From Nymphaea colorata (taxonomy: Eukaryota > Streptophyta > Magnoliopsida > Nymphaeales > Nymphaeaceae), in NCBI RefSeq assembly GCF_008831285.2, contig NC_045145.1:16632040-16696039 (forward strand): a DNA stretch of 64,000 nt, written 5' to 3'. Position 1 is the stretch's first letter; each line of letters begins with the position of its first letter. The notes beneath the pieces are model-generated. The model searched no databases and was not told the origin of the DNA. It was given only the letters and a program-made list of their open reading frames with translations. A program made the position numbers and the translations under genes. Below, in pieces: positions 1-11,303 of the stretch.

Positions 1-392
1 CCTAGCCAAGGACCTGTGTCAAGAGACTCTTCTTTGATCTTAGTTCTTAAATTTACGGTGCCAACTTTTGAAGCAGAAATGAGTTTATGGATATGAAGTT
101 GTTTTGTTTTGATTACAATCTTATAAAGCAGCTTTTGCATTCTAAGATAATAATATTTCATTCAAGTGCATATTTAGTTATTTACTAACTCTCGGCTTTG
201 GTTCGTTCTCTTAATTAAGTCCCTTTACCTGGATGAAACTTTAGTTACTTGATTTTGTCTGATAACATCGTAAATGTTTTTTTCTGCCTATTTCTATCTG
301 TTGTGTTAGCTGTTATTTTGCATTTTCATTTAGTGCATTGTGCTGGTTTATTTCAATATTTCTCCCTAAACTTTGACTATTTGTGTTCTTAG

Positions 393-2479
393 GCCTTCTC
401 TGGGACTTCTTTACATGTGCCAATGCGGATTCTACATCTACAGCATTGCTGCCCTCCTCACATGGGAAACTCGAAGGAAAGATTTTAGCATAATGATGTC
501 ACATCATATAGTTACGGTTGTCCTAATTGGGTTCTCTTATGTTACAAGGTATTGTATTCTCTGAAAATCTGTTTATGAACCTCCAGTTCACTGCTACATC
601 TTGTGCCCCTGTTTCTAACTGTGTATACTGTGATATTGTAATGTGCATACATAAATCTAATGATTAGTTATTTCGCTCCTTTGATCAAGTTCAGATGTTT
701 TTTCATTGAAGGCTTCTCTTTGTCTGACATTATCTTGCTAAACTACACATATACACTCAACATGATTTTTTTTTTACTTAAATTGGTTAAGGTAAAAGGA
801 TGATTAACTGAATGCTGCTATGACAGTTGCCACATGTCACTGCCCATGATTTCAAGCTGTTTAAGATGTACAAAGGGTTCATGTAAATAAGACTTTTAGT
901 GAGCACGAGGATTGGTGTTTAATGTTATTGTGCATAGGTATGTTCAGGCAATCGTACCTGTAGATGCCTGCTTTCAAGGTCATGTCATAATTTCACAATT
1001 TCCTCCTATATGTTTTCTTTGTTTTTTTTAATTTTCTGTTTGATTGTTTTAGGTGTTCTTCTTTGTGTGGTTCCAGCTATCATTTTCTGATCTGTATCTT
1101 CAACTTCTGAATATTTAATGACCAAGGAGTAACTGAATCAATTTTTTGTCTCTCTTCGTGCTTGTACGATTATTTCAAAGCAAAATACTGCCTCATCTGC
1201 TTCTACAGCATGAAACACTTTCTTTTCATATCATGATGCTGCATCTGCACATATGCTTATATTGACCAAAAAATTACAGGGTTTATGGATTTAATGGAGC
1301 TTCCTGAGGAAAGAAATAAGATTTTGTCCTTTGTTTGATAATCAATTCCATTGGTCACCGTCATCCCAATGTGGATTCGTGTAACTTTAGGGAGTTCTGT
1401 AATTTATATTATGCTGAACATGCATGATTCACAAACTGACCTTTTTCTTGATACCTCAAGCATATGCACAGCCTCCCTATCTGTGCAGGTGCGTCATAAA
1501 ATTGATCGGTTCCTCCTTTTTTGCTGTATGATGCTCTTTTCCTTTTTCTGCACCTCCTTCTTCACTTGGCTGATGTATCTGTCCAACTAGAGCTGTGTTC
1601 TACTAAAATTTTAAGTAATAATCTCCCAATTGCAGGTTTTTCCGTATTGGATCCATCATACTAGCTTTGCATGATGCCAGCGATGTATTTATGGAAGCTG
1701 CTAAGCTCTTCAAATACTGTGAAAAGGAGCTTGCAGCCAGTGTCTTTTTTGGATGTTTTGCTATTTCATGGCTTATCTTGAGGCTGATCATCTTCCCTTT
1801 TTGGGTAATCTGGAGCTCTAGGTAAGAATGTCATGGGCATTTTGACTTTCAGGATCCTCAACATGGTTGCTGTTATTGTAGCTAACAGTTAGTGCTGCTG
1901 CCATTGTTTTTTTTCATTGGCTGCTGCAGCTATGATTCTGTTCAATATCTGCCACTTAACGAGGTTTATGTCCGTGCACTCTACTACCTATTCAACACAA
2001 TGCTTTTGACACTTCTCGTGTTTCACGTGTACTGGTGGATTCTCATATATTCTATGATCTTGAGACAACTGAAAAACAGAGGAAAGGTTGGGGAGGATAT
2101 AAGATCAGGTAATTGTTCTCTTTATTTTCTAAAAAGGAAAATCAATCCAACAAATCTTAGAACATAAATGTAGCCTAAACTTGAAAACTAGGCCAGCAGT
2201 GCAGTTTGATGCATGTCGTCTTCCCCTTTGGCTGTCCTGTAGTCACAAAATGTTTCAGCTGATTGCAGGTATTCTTCCAGTTAGTTGTTTGTGTATTTTA
2301 GGCAGGATGCTTTCTTCCAAGAAGTTGCGTTGCCTGTGCCTTTTCTTTGGGTTGCCTAACAATTAAACCAATTGAAACCTTCAAAGAGAATCCATTGTTG
2401 ATTGTGTGGCCATCTTCGAAGCATGAAAAATGAGTTAACATTGACTTTTCAAATTTCAGATTCCGAAGATGAGGACTAG
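393..2479 (+). CDS. Ceramide synthase, LAG1/LOH family (C-terminal part; 5' end outside window)
   Basis: Exons 393-548, 1636-1821, 1930-2108 and 2460-2479 join in phase to give the last 179 residues, ending in the acidic tail DSEDED and a stop at 2477-2479. The TLC (Lag1p) domain is clear: the double histidine in MMSHHIVTV, then FFRIGSIILALHDASDVF, and the terminal membrane segment NTMLLTLLVFHVYWW followed by NRGKVGEDIRS. Enzymes of this family acylate sphingoid bases with acyl-CoA in the ER membrane to make (dihydro)ceramide; the HH and D residues belong to the active-site Lag1 motif. CQCGFY...KDFSIMMSHH resembles Arabidopsis LOH2 more than LOH1/LOH3, from memory, so a LOH2-like enzyme preferring C16 acyl chains is possible but unproven. 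The upstream exons (homeobox-like region and first membrane spans) are not in the window; 1-392 looks like intron. Confidence 0.93.
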
Positions 2480-4784
2480 GTGTAAAGTGGTATCTGCTGG
2501 GTCATAAGCTCCCCCTGTAGCATTCATTCCAGCTCTCAAATGCAAGCTCTGTACTCTACTTATCCAAGTAGGCTGTCATGGGGATGCTAGTAACAGTGAG
2601 TTTCTGCATTTGATTAAATTGCTCACAACAGCAAGCATCTTCTATCGGCACCGTGCCAGTTTCTTTGATGTAAATTGGTTACAATATTGTTATCTTTCTT
2701 TTGCATTTTTTTTTTTGTTCCATGATAACTTGAGAAAATACTGAGTTGTGGAAGACCTTTCTATTCGGCACTTGTGCGTTGGTCTGATTTTTCCTCCTAA
2801 GGTGTATTTTCTACCATTTTGTTTTGATCGACAATGCAAATAAGAAGTTTCAGATAAAAGCTTAATGCATTGGGCGCGCAAGTGTAATTTTTTCGCTGGT
2901 TCTGCAGTAGAGCTTGTTCGCCATATCTCTTTCTCGTAGTGGGCCGCACGTGAGGAAGAGGCTCACAGCGACAAATTGGGACACACGCTGGTTGGTTTGG
3001 CATGTGCAAGAGTAATGGCGCACCATGCCTTAGAAGCTGAATCGGAGGGATGTTTTCCTCACAAATGGAGCTGAAGCAATGGCTTGAAGTTTGAATCTTT
3101 AAAACTTCACCAGATTTTTGGTGCTCTTGACCTTGATCCATCTAGGGTTATGTTGGACCACGTTTAGACTAGTTCTACGTCAGGAAAACCGATACTCAAG
3201 TACATAAACTATGTTGAAGAATAATTGCTACGATTTTGAACTTCGGAGATTTGTGGATATCCACCAAATTTCATAAACCATTACTGGCTTCGTATATCAA
3301 TTGGACGTTGTGTTATCCAGCCTGAATTTTACTGACCTTTTTCAGTTGAATTGCTGAGAACTGCATCACCCTGAGTTGGGCCCCTAACCAAAAGAGTTTG
3401 GTTAGTTCAGGTGAGTGAGAGGATCAACTCACCAACCGAAGTGAAGCTCAAAGACCCCCCCATTCTTCCTGCCTTTAGGGTCCTGAGTTGTGCCGATGTC
3501 AGTGACAGAACGGTGTTTTAACTTGGATATCGCGTCATACCACCTTAAGACACATGAGCATAGCGCCCACGGGAAACAGGCCCCTAACCCGACCAGCTAC
3601 ACTATGTCTCTTGAGTAAAGTTTGGCTAGTTGGGATTTGGCTATCTTGAGAATGAGTTGAACAAACTATATGGACCAAAAGCTCGGGGACTTGTGATATT
3701 TCTATCACACAAAAGAGACAGCAGCACCTGATCTAACTATCGCTGCAACCCTTATCAAAAGTATTATTTGTACTGAACGTGGGCTTGGGCTGTTTTTTTT
3801 CTGCCTCTGCAGCAAAAATGGCTTCTAAATTCTCACTGTTGGTATGATAATGGTGCCCCTCACTCCATTTTCCTCTCAATTTTGACCTCAGCATATTCCT
3901 CCTCCCTCGGATTCTCAGTGTGAAAGCCAAACACATTACCTACCAAGAAAGTCTTCCATTGCTTCGGCCTTAAGATTCATAGCCTGATTTTTCAACTCTA
4001 AAGTCTTCTTTTCAACTTTGAAAGATTTAAGAAAACCCACCAATGGGCTGCGCAAGTAGATCGGATTTTTTGAGGTACCAATTTTTTTGTACCATTTCTT
4101 CAGGGGAAAAGTTGTTGAACTACAAACAGTCCTTGGTTTTGAAAGGGGACTTCTCAGTGTGAAAGCTAAACACAGTACCAACCAAGAAAGTCTTCCATTG
4201 CTTCGGCCCTAAGATTCATAGCCTGATTTTTCAACTCTAAAGTCCTCTTTTCAACTTTGAAAGATTTATTAAGGAAACCCGCCAATGGCCTGTGCAATCA
4301 GATCAGATTTTTTGGGGTTCAAATTTTTGTACCATTTCTTCAGGGGAAAAGTTGTTGAACTACCTTGGTTTAGAAAGGGGATGTCTGGCAATATGAACAT
4401 TAACATGCCATTAACTGTGTTGGTGTTCCTAATGATAAGCGAATTTCCAAGCAAATCGATATCATAGTTTCCCATATGATCCAGGTTCAAATTTGACGCA
4501 GAACAGTGAATATCATAATAAAGCAAAACGCAGTGAAGAGAAATCCAACGTCTAAATCTGCTGCTCCCTCAAACTTAACCCTAAAAAATAAATATCATGA
4601 TAGACCAAAGAAAATAAAGGGTTTTATACGAGATTGAGCACGGCCACCATGGACTTGATCTGTGTCTCCGATTCCTAATATACAACCGAGTTTGGATCTA
4701 GATGTAGCGAGACCCATACCCGAGGCATACAATTTGAAAATTGGGGCCCGAGGAGGAGAGCGACGATTAGTCGATAGGAGCGCG
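2480..4784. other. Spacer between ceramide synthase and DUF1295 gene
   Basis: The first 200-300 bases should be the 3' UTR of the ceramide synthase gene. The rest has no convincing exon. Short open frames on both strands (for example 2797-3141 minus) lack recognisable domains and splice context. A 239-bp tandem duplication at 3912-4382 is listed separately. The 5' flank of the DUF1295 gene begins near 4600. Confidence 0.6.
3912..4382. repeat. Direct tandem duplication, two copies of about 239 bp
   Basis: Copy 1 spans 3912-4150 and copy 2 spans 4151-4382. Both begin ttctcagtgtgaaag, pass through the shared stretch aagaaagtcttccattgctt and end at a gaaagggga motif. They differ by scattered substitutions and small indels, so the duplication is not recent. 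No coding potential is apparent. It lies about 530-1000 bp upstream of the DUF1295 start codon. Confidence 0.85.
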
Positions 4785-4792
4785 CCACGTGG
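4785..4792. promoter_or_regulatory. Palindromic G-box (CCACGTGG) in the DUF1295 gene promoter
   Basis: CCACGTGG sits about 120 bp upstream of the ATG at 4913. ACGT-core G-boxes bind plant bZIP and bHLH factors. Position fits a proximal promoter or 5' UTR; function is inferred from the motif only. Confidence 0.45.
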
Positions 4793-4912
4793 CTAGAAGA
4801 CGACCAGTTGCTTCGGCCTGGGGAAAAGAGAAAAAGAGCGGGGGATCAGGGGGAGGGGAAGCCGGGAAGGGAGGAATTGAGCGAAGCGCCCAACTGCCGA
4901 GGGGAAGCGATC

Positions 4913-7900
4913 ATGGGAACTGTTCTTGACTCGCACTTCCTTGCCCTCACTGCCATCGTCACTGTGCGTTCGGCATGAACTCTCTCTCTCTCCCTCCCTT
5001 TCTTTCTGTCTCTGTGTGTGTGTGCATTGATGGTTTGGGATTCTTGGCTTGTGGCAGATTGGATACCAGTTCCTCTTCTTCGTCGTCACCGCCTTGCTGA
5101 GGTTCGACAAGGTCACCGACTTCGCTGGTAACGGACTCCTCTTCCAAACCCATCCGCACTTCTCCTTCTCTTTTGTTTTACCGTTTTCGACGGCAGGGGA
5201 AAGCCATGAGTATCGCTCGCCAAGCGGACTCGACAAGTGGATGCTTTCCCCATCGCTTCTTGCCGTTTCCATTGTTGATAAGGTGCGTTTTGAATGCAGA
5301 AGGGGACCTTCCGTTGAGAAGTTTTTCTGTTTGGGAAAATCTGTAGGTCTCTAGGTCTTTTGGCCTCATACAAACATGATGACTTTCTTCTAAGACGAAA
5401 TTATCCAGTGTTCTTCCTATCCAAAATAAATGAACTGAAAAGGAATACTGTGAGAAGTGAGACTATATCCACGGGTAACGCTATCATCTGAACAAATTTC
5501 TAGGCATTCGGATGGCCCCATATGGATTTTTCCGGCACTTTGTAGTTTGTATATATTTAGTAAATCTGGACGTTTGGTATTGTCGCTGCAAAAAGGCCTC
5601 CGTAAGTCCTTTATTTACCTGCAACAAATAAATTAAATTTTTCTGGACATCTCGCTTGTTCCGGCTCGTACTTGTCAAGTTTGCCGTTAAGCTGCTTCTT
5701 TCATTTCGTTTGAGAAGCTTTTGATTAAAGGAAATGACTCAAAACCTTTACTAATGATTTTTTGAACTAGGAACTTGCTTTTCAAGGTAAAACGGAAGAA
5801 TTGTTTTAGCAGAAGAATGAAAATGAACATATTATTTATTATCGTCGTTTAAGATGAGCTGCATTATGCAAGAGTAACGCGAACAAAGCAGTGCTTTTAC
5901 ATTTTTCATAAATGTACGTCGTGGCAATGTGATTTTTTTTTTTTTTTCTCAAGGGAGACGTAGCACAACTCTATCTCCGCTAGAATTGGCAACAAAAGTA
6001 AAATAATAAAGTTGATCATTGCATTTTCAGAAATGCAAATGCAGATTGTTTCTCTGTTTCTTCTTGTCAAACTATTCGCGTTGTTGTTTTAGCCATTTTA
6101 ATCAGTTGAGCAAACGACGTTGCATATAGCTACTTTAATCAGGGGAATGGGGGACGCCTTCGGGCTTTTTTTATGAACAGTGGGTTGTTAACCTCCCAAA
6201 TACTAAGTTAAACTCATATGTTTCACAGTAACCTTGACATCGTCTTTGGCCGACTGGTATCCTCTGATACCAATGTATCGGCCCTGTCACCGAAACACAC
6301 AAGGCGATGTGAATCTTGAAAGGTTTCTTGCTACCTTTTTTGTAAATTAGTTTATTAGATTAGCTTCGATATTTTTTTGGATGGAAAAATGGAAGATATG
6401 CCAATATGGTCTGTTGTGTATCGCGTCGATGGATACGGCCCCATATCGGTTGACAAAATCATACAGTGCCCCCATTGATACCGATAACACTAGGTTATTG
6501 TGAAACGAAAAGGCTCCACCATCATATCCGGAGTATGGGTACAAGATTTCTGAGGAGAAGAAGTACCAAAAAATGAAATTGTGCTGGAGCTAAACCGTGT
6601 GATCACATGCATGCACGCAAGATACCGTTAACGACTTAAACGTATTTTGTTTTTATTTTCTTCCTGTAGTTTAGTACTTTCTTTCTGGTTGAACCTCCAT
6701 TTTCGGTTCTCGCTTCTCCTTTTCCCTGTCCTATCTTTTTCTTTCGTTGCCTCTCCTGCTTTTGACCTTTACTTTTATTAGTGTGGCAAGTTATGCTACA
6801 TGGCAAAGCGGGTGTACCTCATATCTTCTTCTGCTCATACTTCTTCAATATCTGTATGCCGGTGATTCATTAAAACCCACTTGTTATAATGGCATTCAGT
6901 GTTGGTTTTCCTCATCTAATTAAGGCCGCCTTACGTTCTGCTTCTGTAGGCAGCACAAATTTTGTCATCCTCGCCGTATTAACGCTTTGCGTTAGAGGAG
7001 TATGGCATTTTAGACAGGTAAAATTCTCAAATTTTACAGCGAGATATTTTCTTCATATCTGTTCTGTTCATGTTAATTACTTCAACATGGATACATTGTT
7101 ATGATTGGAAAAGTAGACTACCAGAAAAAATGCAGTAAACTGATGGTAACATAGGGAGATGACCTCGTTTTCTCTTGATCTTAGTGCAACAGATTCATGA
7201 TATCCTGAAAATCCTTACTTTTCTCAAAAACCATGATTCTCTAATGATATTAAAGTGATGCTTATTAGTTTTCCTCGTATGCTTTTTTTACTTTCTTTAC
7301 ATTTTATTGTGCTCATATTACGAAGTTAAATTATGTTTCTTTAGCTGTCAGTGACTTTTCTTTTTTTATTTGTTTCGAATCTTCCGATGGTTTCCCCAGA
7401 CAAGAAGTTGCTTATCTCAAGCCGTTGATACGAACAAATCTCTTAGATTTACTAGATTCTTGACTCTGTATGCGGACTTATAATACTTTGTCTTGCTATG
7501 TGCATTTGTATGACAAATATCATGCTAGTCCTGCACGACTGAGATGATGGGTTTTACTTGTATTCTTCCATATGATAGAGCCATCTTCTATACTAAGAGT
7601 GCATGCTGAATGCAGATTCTCATATTAATCATTTGGTCATTGAAGAACGAGCATGCGTTGTGCATTGAGGCGGCAATAGACAACATTCCTTGTTTATCAT
7701 GATCTGCTAGGGTTAATATATTAGAATGCGCTTACATATTCCGTGTAAACTTACCATTACTTTTCATTCTTCAGGTGGTTTTGAGCTTGCTTGTGGTTGT
7801 ATGGGGTCTTCGGCTGGGACTCTTTCTGTTAATGAGGTTGGACTATATGATTGCACGGAATTGCCCACATATCTGACTATCTGTTAATGACTGGTTCTGA

Positions 7901-9332
7901 TAGTGGTTGCACCTTGCATATGTGCGCATGGAAAAAGAAAGCCATATATATACCTTCTTTTCTACCTAAATTGTCCTCTCCCTTATGTGTTGTAACTTTT
8001 TAAATGGTCTTTCTTTGAATTTCTGTCCTGTCTCATTGCCACTAGGATTCTTAACTGGGGTGAAGACCGGCGGTTTGATGACATGCGGGATAATTTAGGA
8101 AAATTAGCTGTATTCTGGATATTCCAGGTTTGATGCATTCAGTGTTGCTTCACACTTGCTTTCCTCTATATGGATTTTCGTTCATTCTGTATTTCATCAT
8201 CATATTCTTCACTTTTGGCAGGCAGTCTGGGTATGGACTGTAAGTTTGCCTGTAACAATTGTTAATGCTAGTGACATGAACCCTGGGGTCAAAGTCCAGG
8301 ATATTATCGGGTGGATCATGTGGGTCGTGGGGTTTTCTGTTGAAGCAACAGCAGATCAACAGAAGTTGCAATTTAAAAATTCTCCTGGAAACAGAGGAAA
8401 CTGGTGCAATGTAGGGCTCTGGAAATTTTCGAGGCATCCAAATTATTTTGGTGAGGTCAGTTGAAATGTAACTCCGGGGTTGCCGTAGCTGGTGGATCTG
8501 GAATACCGGATGCCTCTTTTTTTTTTTAATGCTTTTTTATTTTGTTCGTCCCCTTATGCATGTTTGCTTGCACATTCAGGCAAACATATAGATGCTTCTA
8601 ATTACAAGGAAGCACAGAGGCTAAGTTCCGCTTTTTTCTTCTAGTGGCCCACCTTTTTGTGCTAAGTGCTATTCGAACTAGAATCCTGTTGCATTGCAGA
8701 GGCCGAGTGTGATGCTTGGATTAGCTGAAGTTATACTAGGCTTAATCTCTCAGTTCCTCCTCACTGTGATTATTTGTTTTGATTTCATAATGCATCTAGA
8801 TTTTGCTTTGGTGGGGCATTTTCGTGGCATCTACACCCGTGCTAGAAGGTGCCGAGTGGCTGGTAGTTGTTGGACCAGCGTTCCTCACATTGTTGCTTCT
8901 TTTCATTAGTGGCATCCCACTGCTTGAGGTTTGCTCTATTTGTCGATGTTCTTTGCACACCTATGGAATTATCTGAGGAACTGCTAGACCCTTGATTGAT
9001 TATCTGCAACGTGATTGCCCACCGGGTTGCAGGATTCATCAGACAAGCGTTTTGGCACCAGGGCAGAGTACCTCTTATACAAAAAAGTAACAAGGTATTT
9101 TTGATCCATTATCTTCATACCAATACTCGAAGAAGTGCAATACGTACGACTGACACAGGAAATTGACTGCAGCCCTCTTATTCCTTTACCGCCAACTGTA
9201 TATGGAGAATTACCGGCATGGTTGAAAACGTATTTTCTTTTTGAATTTCCTATGTACAATCGCAGTCTACCTCAAAGTGAAAGATCAAACTGGTATGGCA
9301 ATCTAATGCTGGACGATTCACTTGCTTCATAG
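4913..9332 (+). CDS. DUF1295 / 3-oxo-5-alpha-steroid 4-dehydrogenase-like membrane protein
   Basis: Nine exons (4913-4963, 5058-5127, 6950-7017, 7775-7836, 8046-8127, 8222-8455, 8800-8928, 9033-9094, 9173-9332) join in phase to 305 residues. The start MGTVLDSHFLALTAIVT matches the N-terminus of plant DUF1295 proteins as I recall them. Hydrophobic segments alternate with conserved stretches such as WHFRQVV, LRLGLFLLMRIL, EATADQQKLQFKN and the nucleotide-binding-like WKFSRHPNYFGE typical of steroid reductase/ICMT-type enzymes. The protein is expected to be an NAD(P)H-dependent reductase or methyltransferase-like integral membrane protein, probably in ER or another endomembrane; its substrate is unknown. 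Intron 2 (5128-6949) holds a MITE-like element. The gene converges with the MAPKKK gene to its right. Confidence 0.94.
6220..6506. repeat. MITE-like element in intron 2 of the DUF1295 gene
   Basis: The 287-bp segment begins gtttcacagtaacct and ends with the inverse agg-ttattgtgaaac, giving terminal inverted repeats of about 15 bp with one mismatch. The interior is rich in gtatc/gatac motifs in both orientations. I found no clean target-site duplication, so the ends and the superfamily are uncertain. Confidence 0.45.
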
Positions 9333-10556
9333 TAATTGCACACTTGCTCAATTCTTTGTACTACGTGGCGTGGTGAATGTCTTTGTGAAATGCTTTTCCC
9401 GTGCATCCTTAGTATGTATGACCTGCGGTTTTCTTATTCTCCACGGTTCTATTTTTCTTCTCGTCTATGGAGGCATTTGTCTTTCCAAGTTTGTATTCTT
9501 AGTGTATCTAAATTTTAAACTATCCCTGTTGAAATTGGCATCAATATATAAAGTTGCAGTGGTAATTGTTTATGAAAATTTTGATTTTCTTCGATAGCCT
9601 GTGTTTATGGTAGCTGACTAGTGGTCGCCTCTACTGGATTGTCCATCAATCAGTTAATCATGCATGCTGGCTTGGTTGATTGAACAGTTTTCACTTCAAT
9701 TTTGCTAAATTGCACTCGTGGAAGGACGAGTTCATTTTGTTGCATTTGAGCTTCTAGAGAATTTGGCACCGTTGCTACGATCAGATTAGAATTTCTTCAA
9801 TAACATTAGGCTCGGGATTAGGAGTATGGCTTCTGACTACTGCTCTCTTGCACATCGTTCTACTTTTTTCTGTTTCTTGTATTTAAATATTTCGTGCAAG
9901 TATAGATGACATCTCATTTTGCTGAACGTGCTTCTGGAGAATTTTGCATACCTGGCATGGGTCCGCGTATTTCCGCAGTACGGATGGGTTTATTGAAGTT
10001 CTCTCGCTCACAGCATTCTACCCAAGACATTCTTGTTATTTTCTTTTTCATGTATTTCATGAATGATATAGAACTGCTACAATTTCCTCCTTTAATTTCT
10101 CTTAGCATTTTTTTTCCATTTGTATCTCAACTTAATGCACTAGTGCCACCTGAATTTGATCGAAGACGTAAGAACGAATCTCGACGCGCAAATAAAAGCC
10201 AAGGTCTATCTTTTCGTTGACTTCTTTTGCCCCGCCATAGTTTTCTAACTTTTTTTTTCTTCTTTTTTTTGCCATTTTACATCTACGCATTTGGGTATAG
10301 AACATCCATCCTCCCAGTCCTGGGGTTTACAAGTTTATGATCTTGAACGTTTGACTCTTTCTGCAAGGTGTAGACTATCGGCAGGGAGGACCGGAAAGGC
10401 AGATTGATGCAGTTCGGTGCCAAGAATGTTGTAATTCTAATATTTAGGAAAACAGTGTCATGTGAATAAGCTACTTTTTCTGGAAAGTTAAATAAGTTCC
10501 TTTGTTTGTAGGACATACCACCTGTTCGTCATGTATGCGCACATTTGAATCTAAAC

Positions 10557-10647
10557 GTGTGTGTGTGTGTGTGTGTGAAAGAGACAGGGAAGGACCTTGA
10601 AGTGTGAAAGTTGGAGCAAGAGAGAGAGAGCGAGAGAGAGAGAGAGA
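10557..10647. repeat. (GT)n and (GA)n microsatellites
   Basis: An uninterrupted GT run at 10557-10577 is followed by a GA run at 10619-10647 with one interruption. These are simple repeats in the spacer between the convergent genes, with no link to any coding frame. Confidence 0.9.
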
Positions 10648-10741
10648 AAGCTGGAGCAATCTTCTAGAATTAACCAGATGCACTAGGCTGAAAACGAGTA
10701 CAAGGACTCCAACAAGAGAAACAACTAATACGTAGAATTAA

Positions 10742-10930
10742 TTGACTCTGTTCATGCAGAAAAGGAAATTTCAAGGCTTTACCAACAGTTATGCATCTTT
10801 AGATAAAGCATTATTGTCGTTAGAGTCAAAAGGTCACCTTCCAAACATGGATGCCTTCCTTGATCGTGATGGCACATGGCTCTCTGCAAACCCAGCTCGT
10901 AACGGCGTTGACCTAGAAGCTCCCCTGTAG
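10742..10930 (+). other. Unrecognised open frame, possible gene relic
   Basis: The 62-residue frame contains YASLDKALLSLESKGHLPN followed by DRDGTWLSANP and ends at a TAG. A splice-acceptor-like TTCATGCAG lies just before KRKFQGF, so it could be a terminal exon or an exon relic. I do not recognise the family, and there is no adjacent exon that I can join to it. It may equally be chance. Confidence 0.2.
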
Positions 10931-11303
10931 CGGTTACTAACTCGCTGCGCAAATCCAGCACGATGAGGAAAAAGGGGAGCGGTATATACATTTTCTTCAT
11001 GGCATTAACACAAAGTAATGTATTTGGGATTTACAACAACTTTATTGGAAATTACATGGGAGCGAGGAAATAATTGAACACCTCACTGAACGGGAATATT
11101 GTCACATTTACAGATTCGAAGGGAACAACCACCAAACCAACCGTATCCAGAAGGGGGGACATTTTTTGGGGGAAAAAATTTGTTGTATGCACATTCACAT
11201 CTAACAAATGCTCTCTTTTTCTCTCCTTCACGTATATTGCTCAGCCCTAATCCATTAGAACCACCATAGTCACTCTCTCAGAAGTCGTTGCTTTGCCGTT
11301 GAC

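Larger units (their letters stand above)
9333..11303. other. Spacer between convergent DUF1295 and MAPKKK genes
   Basis: The left part should hold the DUF1295 3' UTR, and about 11000-11303 the 3' UTR of the minus-strand MAPKKK. There is a (GT)n tract at 10557-10577 and a (GA)n tract at 10619-10647. A plus-strand open frame at 10742-10930 is described separately. Nothing else is recognisable. Confidence 0.55.

Noticed and set aside
3370-3720. Sequence with repeated cccctaacc and accagct motifs, reminiscent of dispersed plant repeats
   Set aside because: No ends, coding blocks or target duplication to support a specific element.
4793-5272. Minus-strand open frame of 159 residues over the first DUF1295 exons
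   Set aside because: It lies opposite exons 1-2 and intron sequence of a well-supported gene, is low in complexity, and shows no domain.
9906-10220. Plus-strand open frame of 104 residues downstream of the DUF1295 gene
   Set aside because: No recognisable domain; it lies in the expected 3' region and has A/T-biased, chance-like composition.
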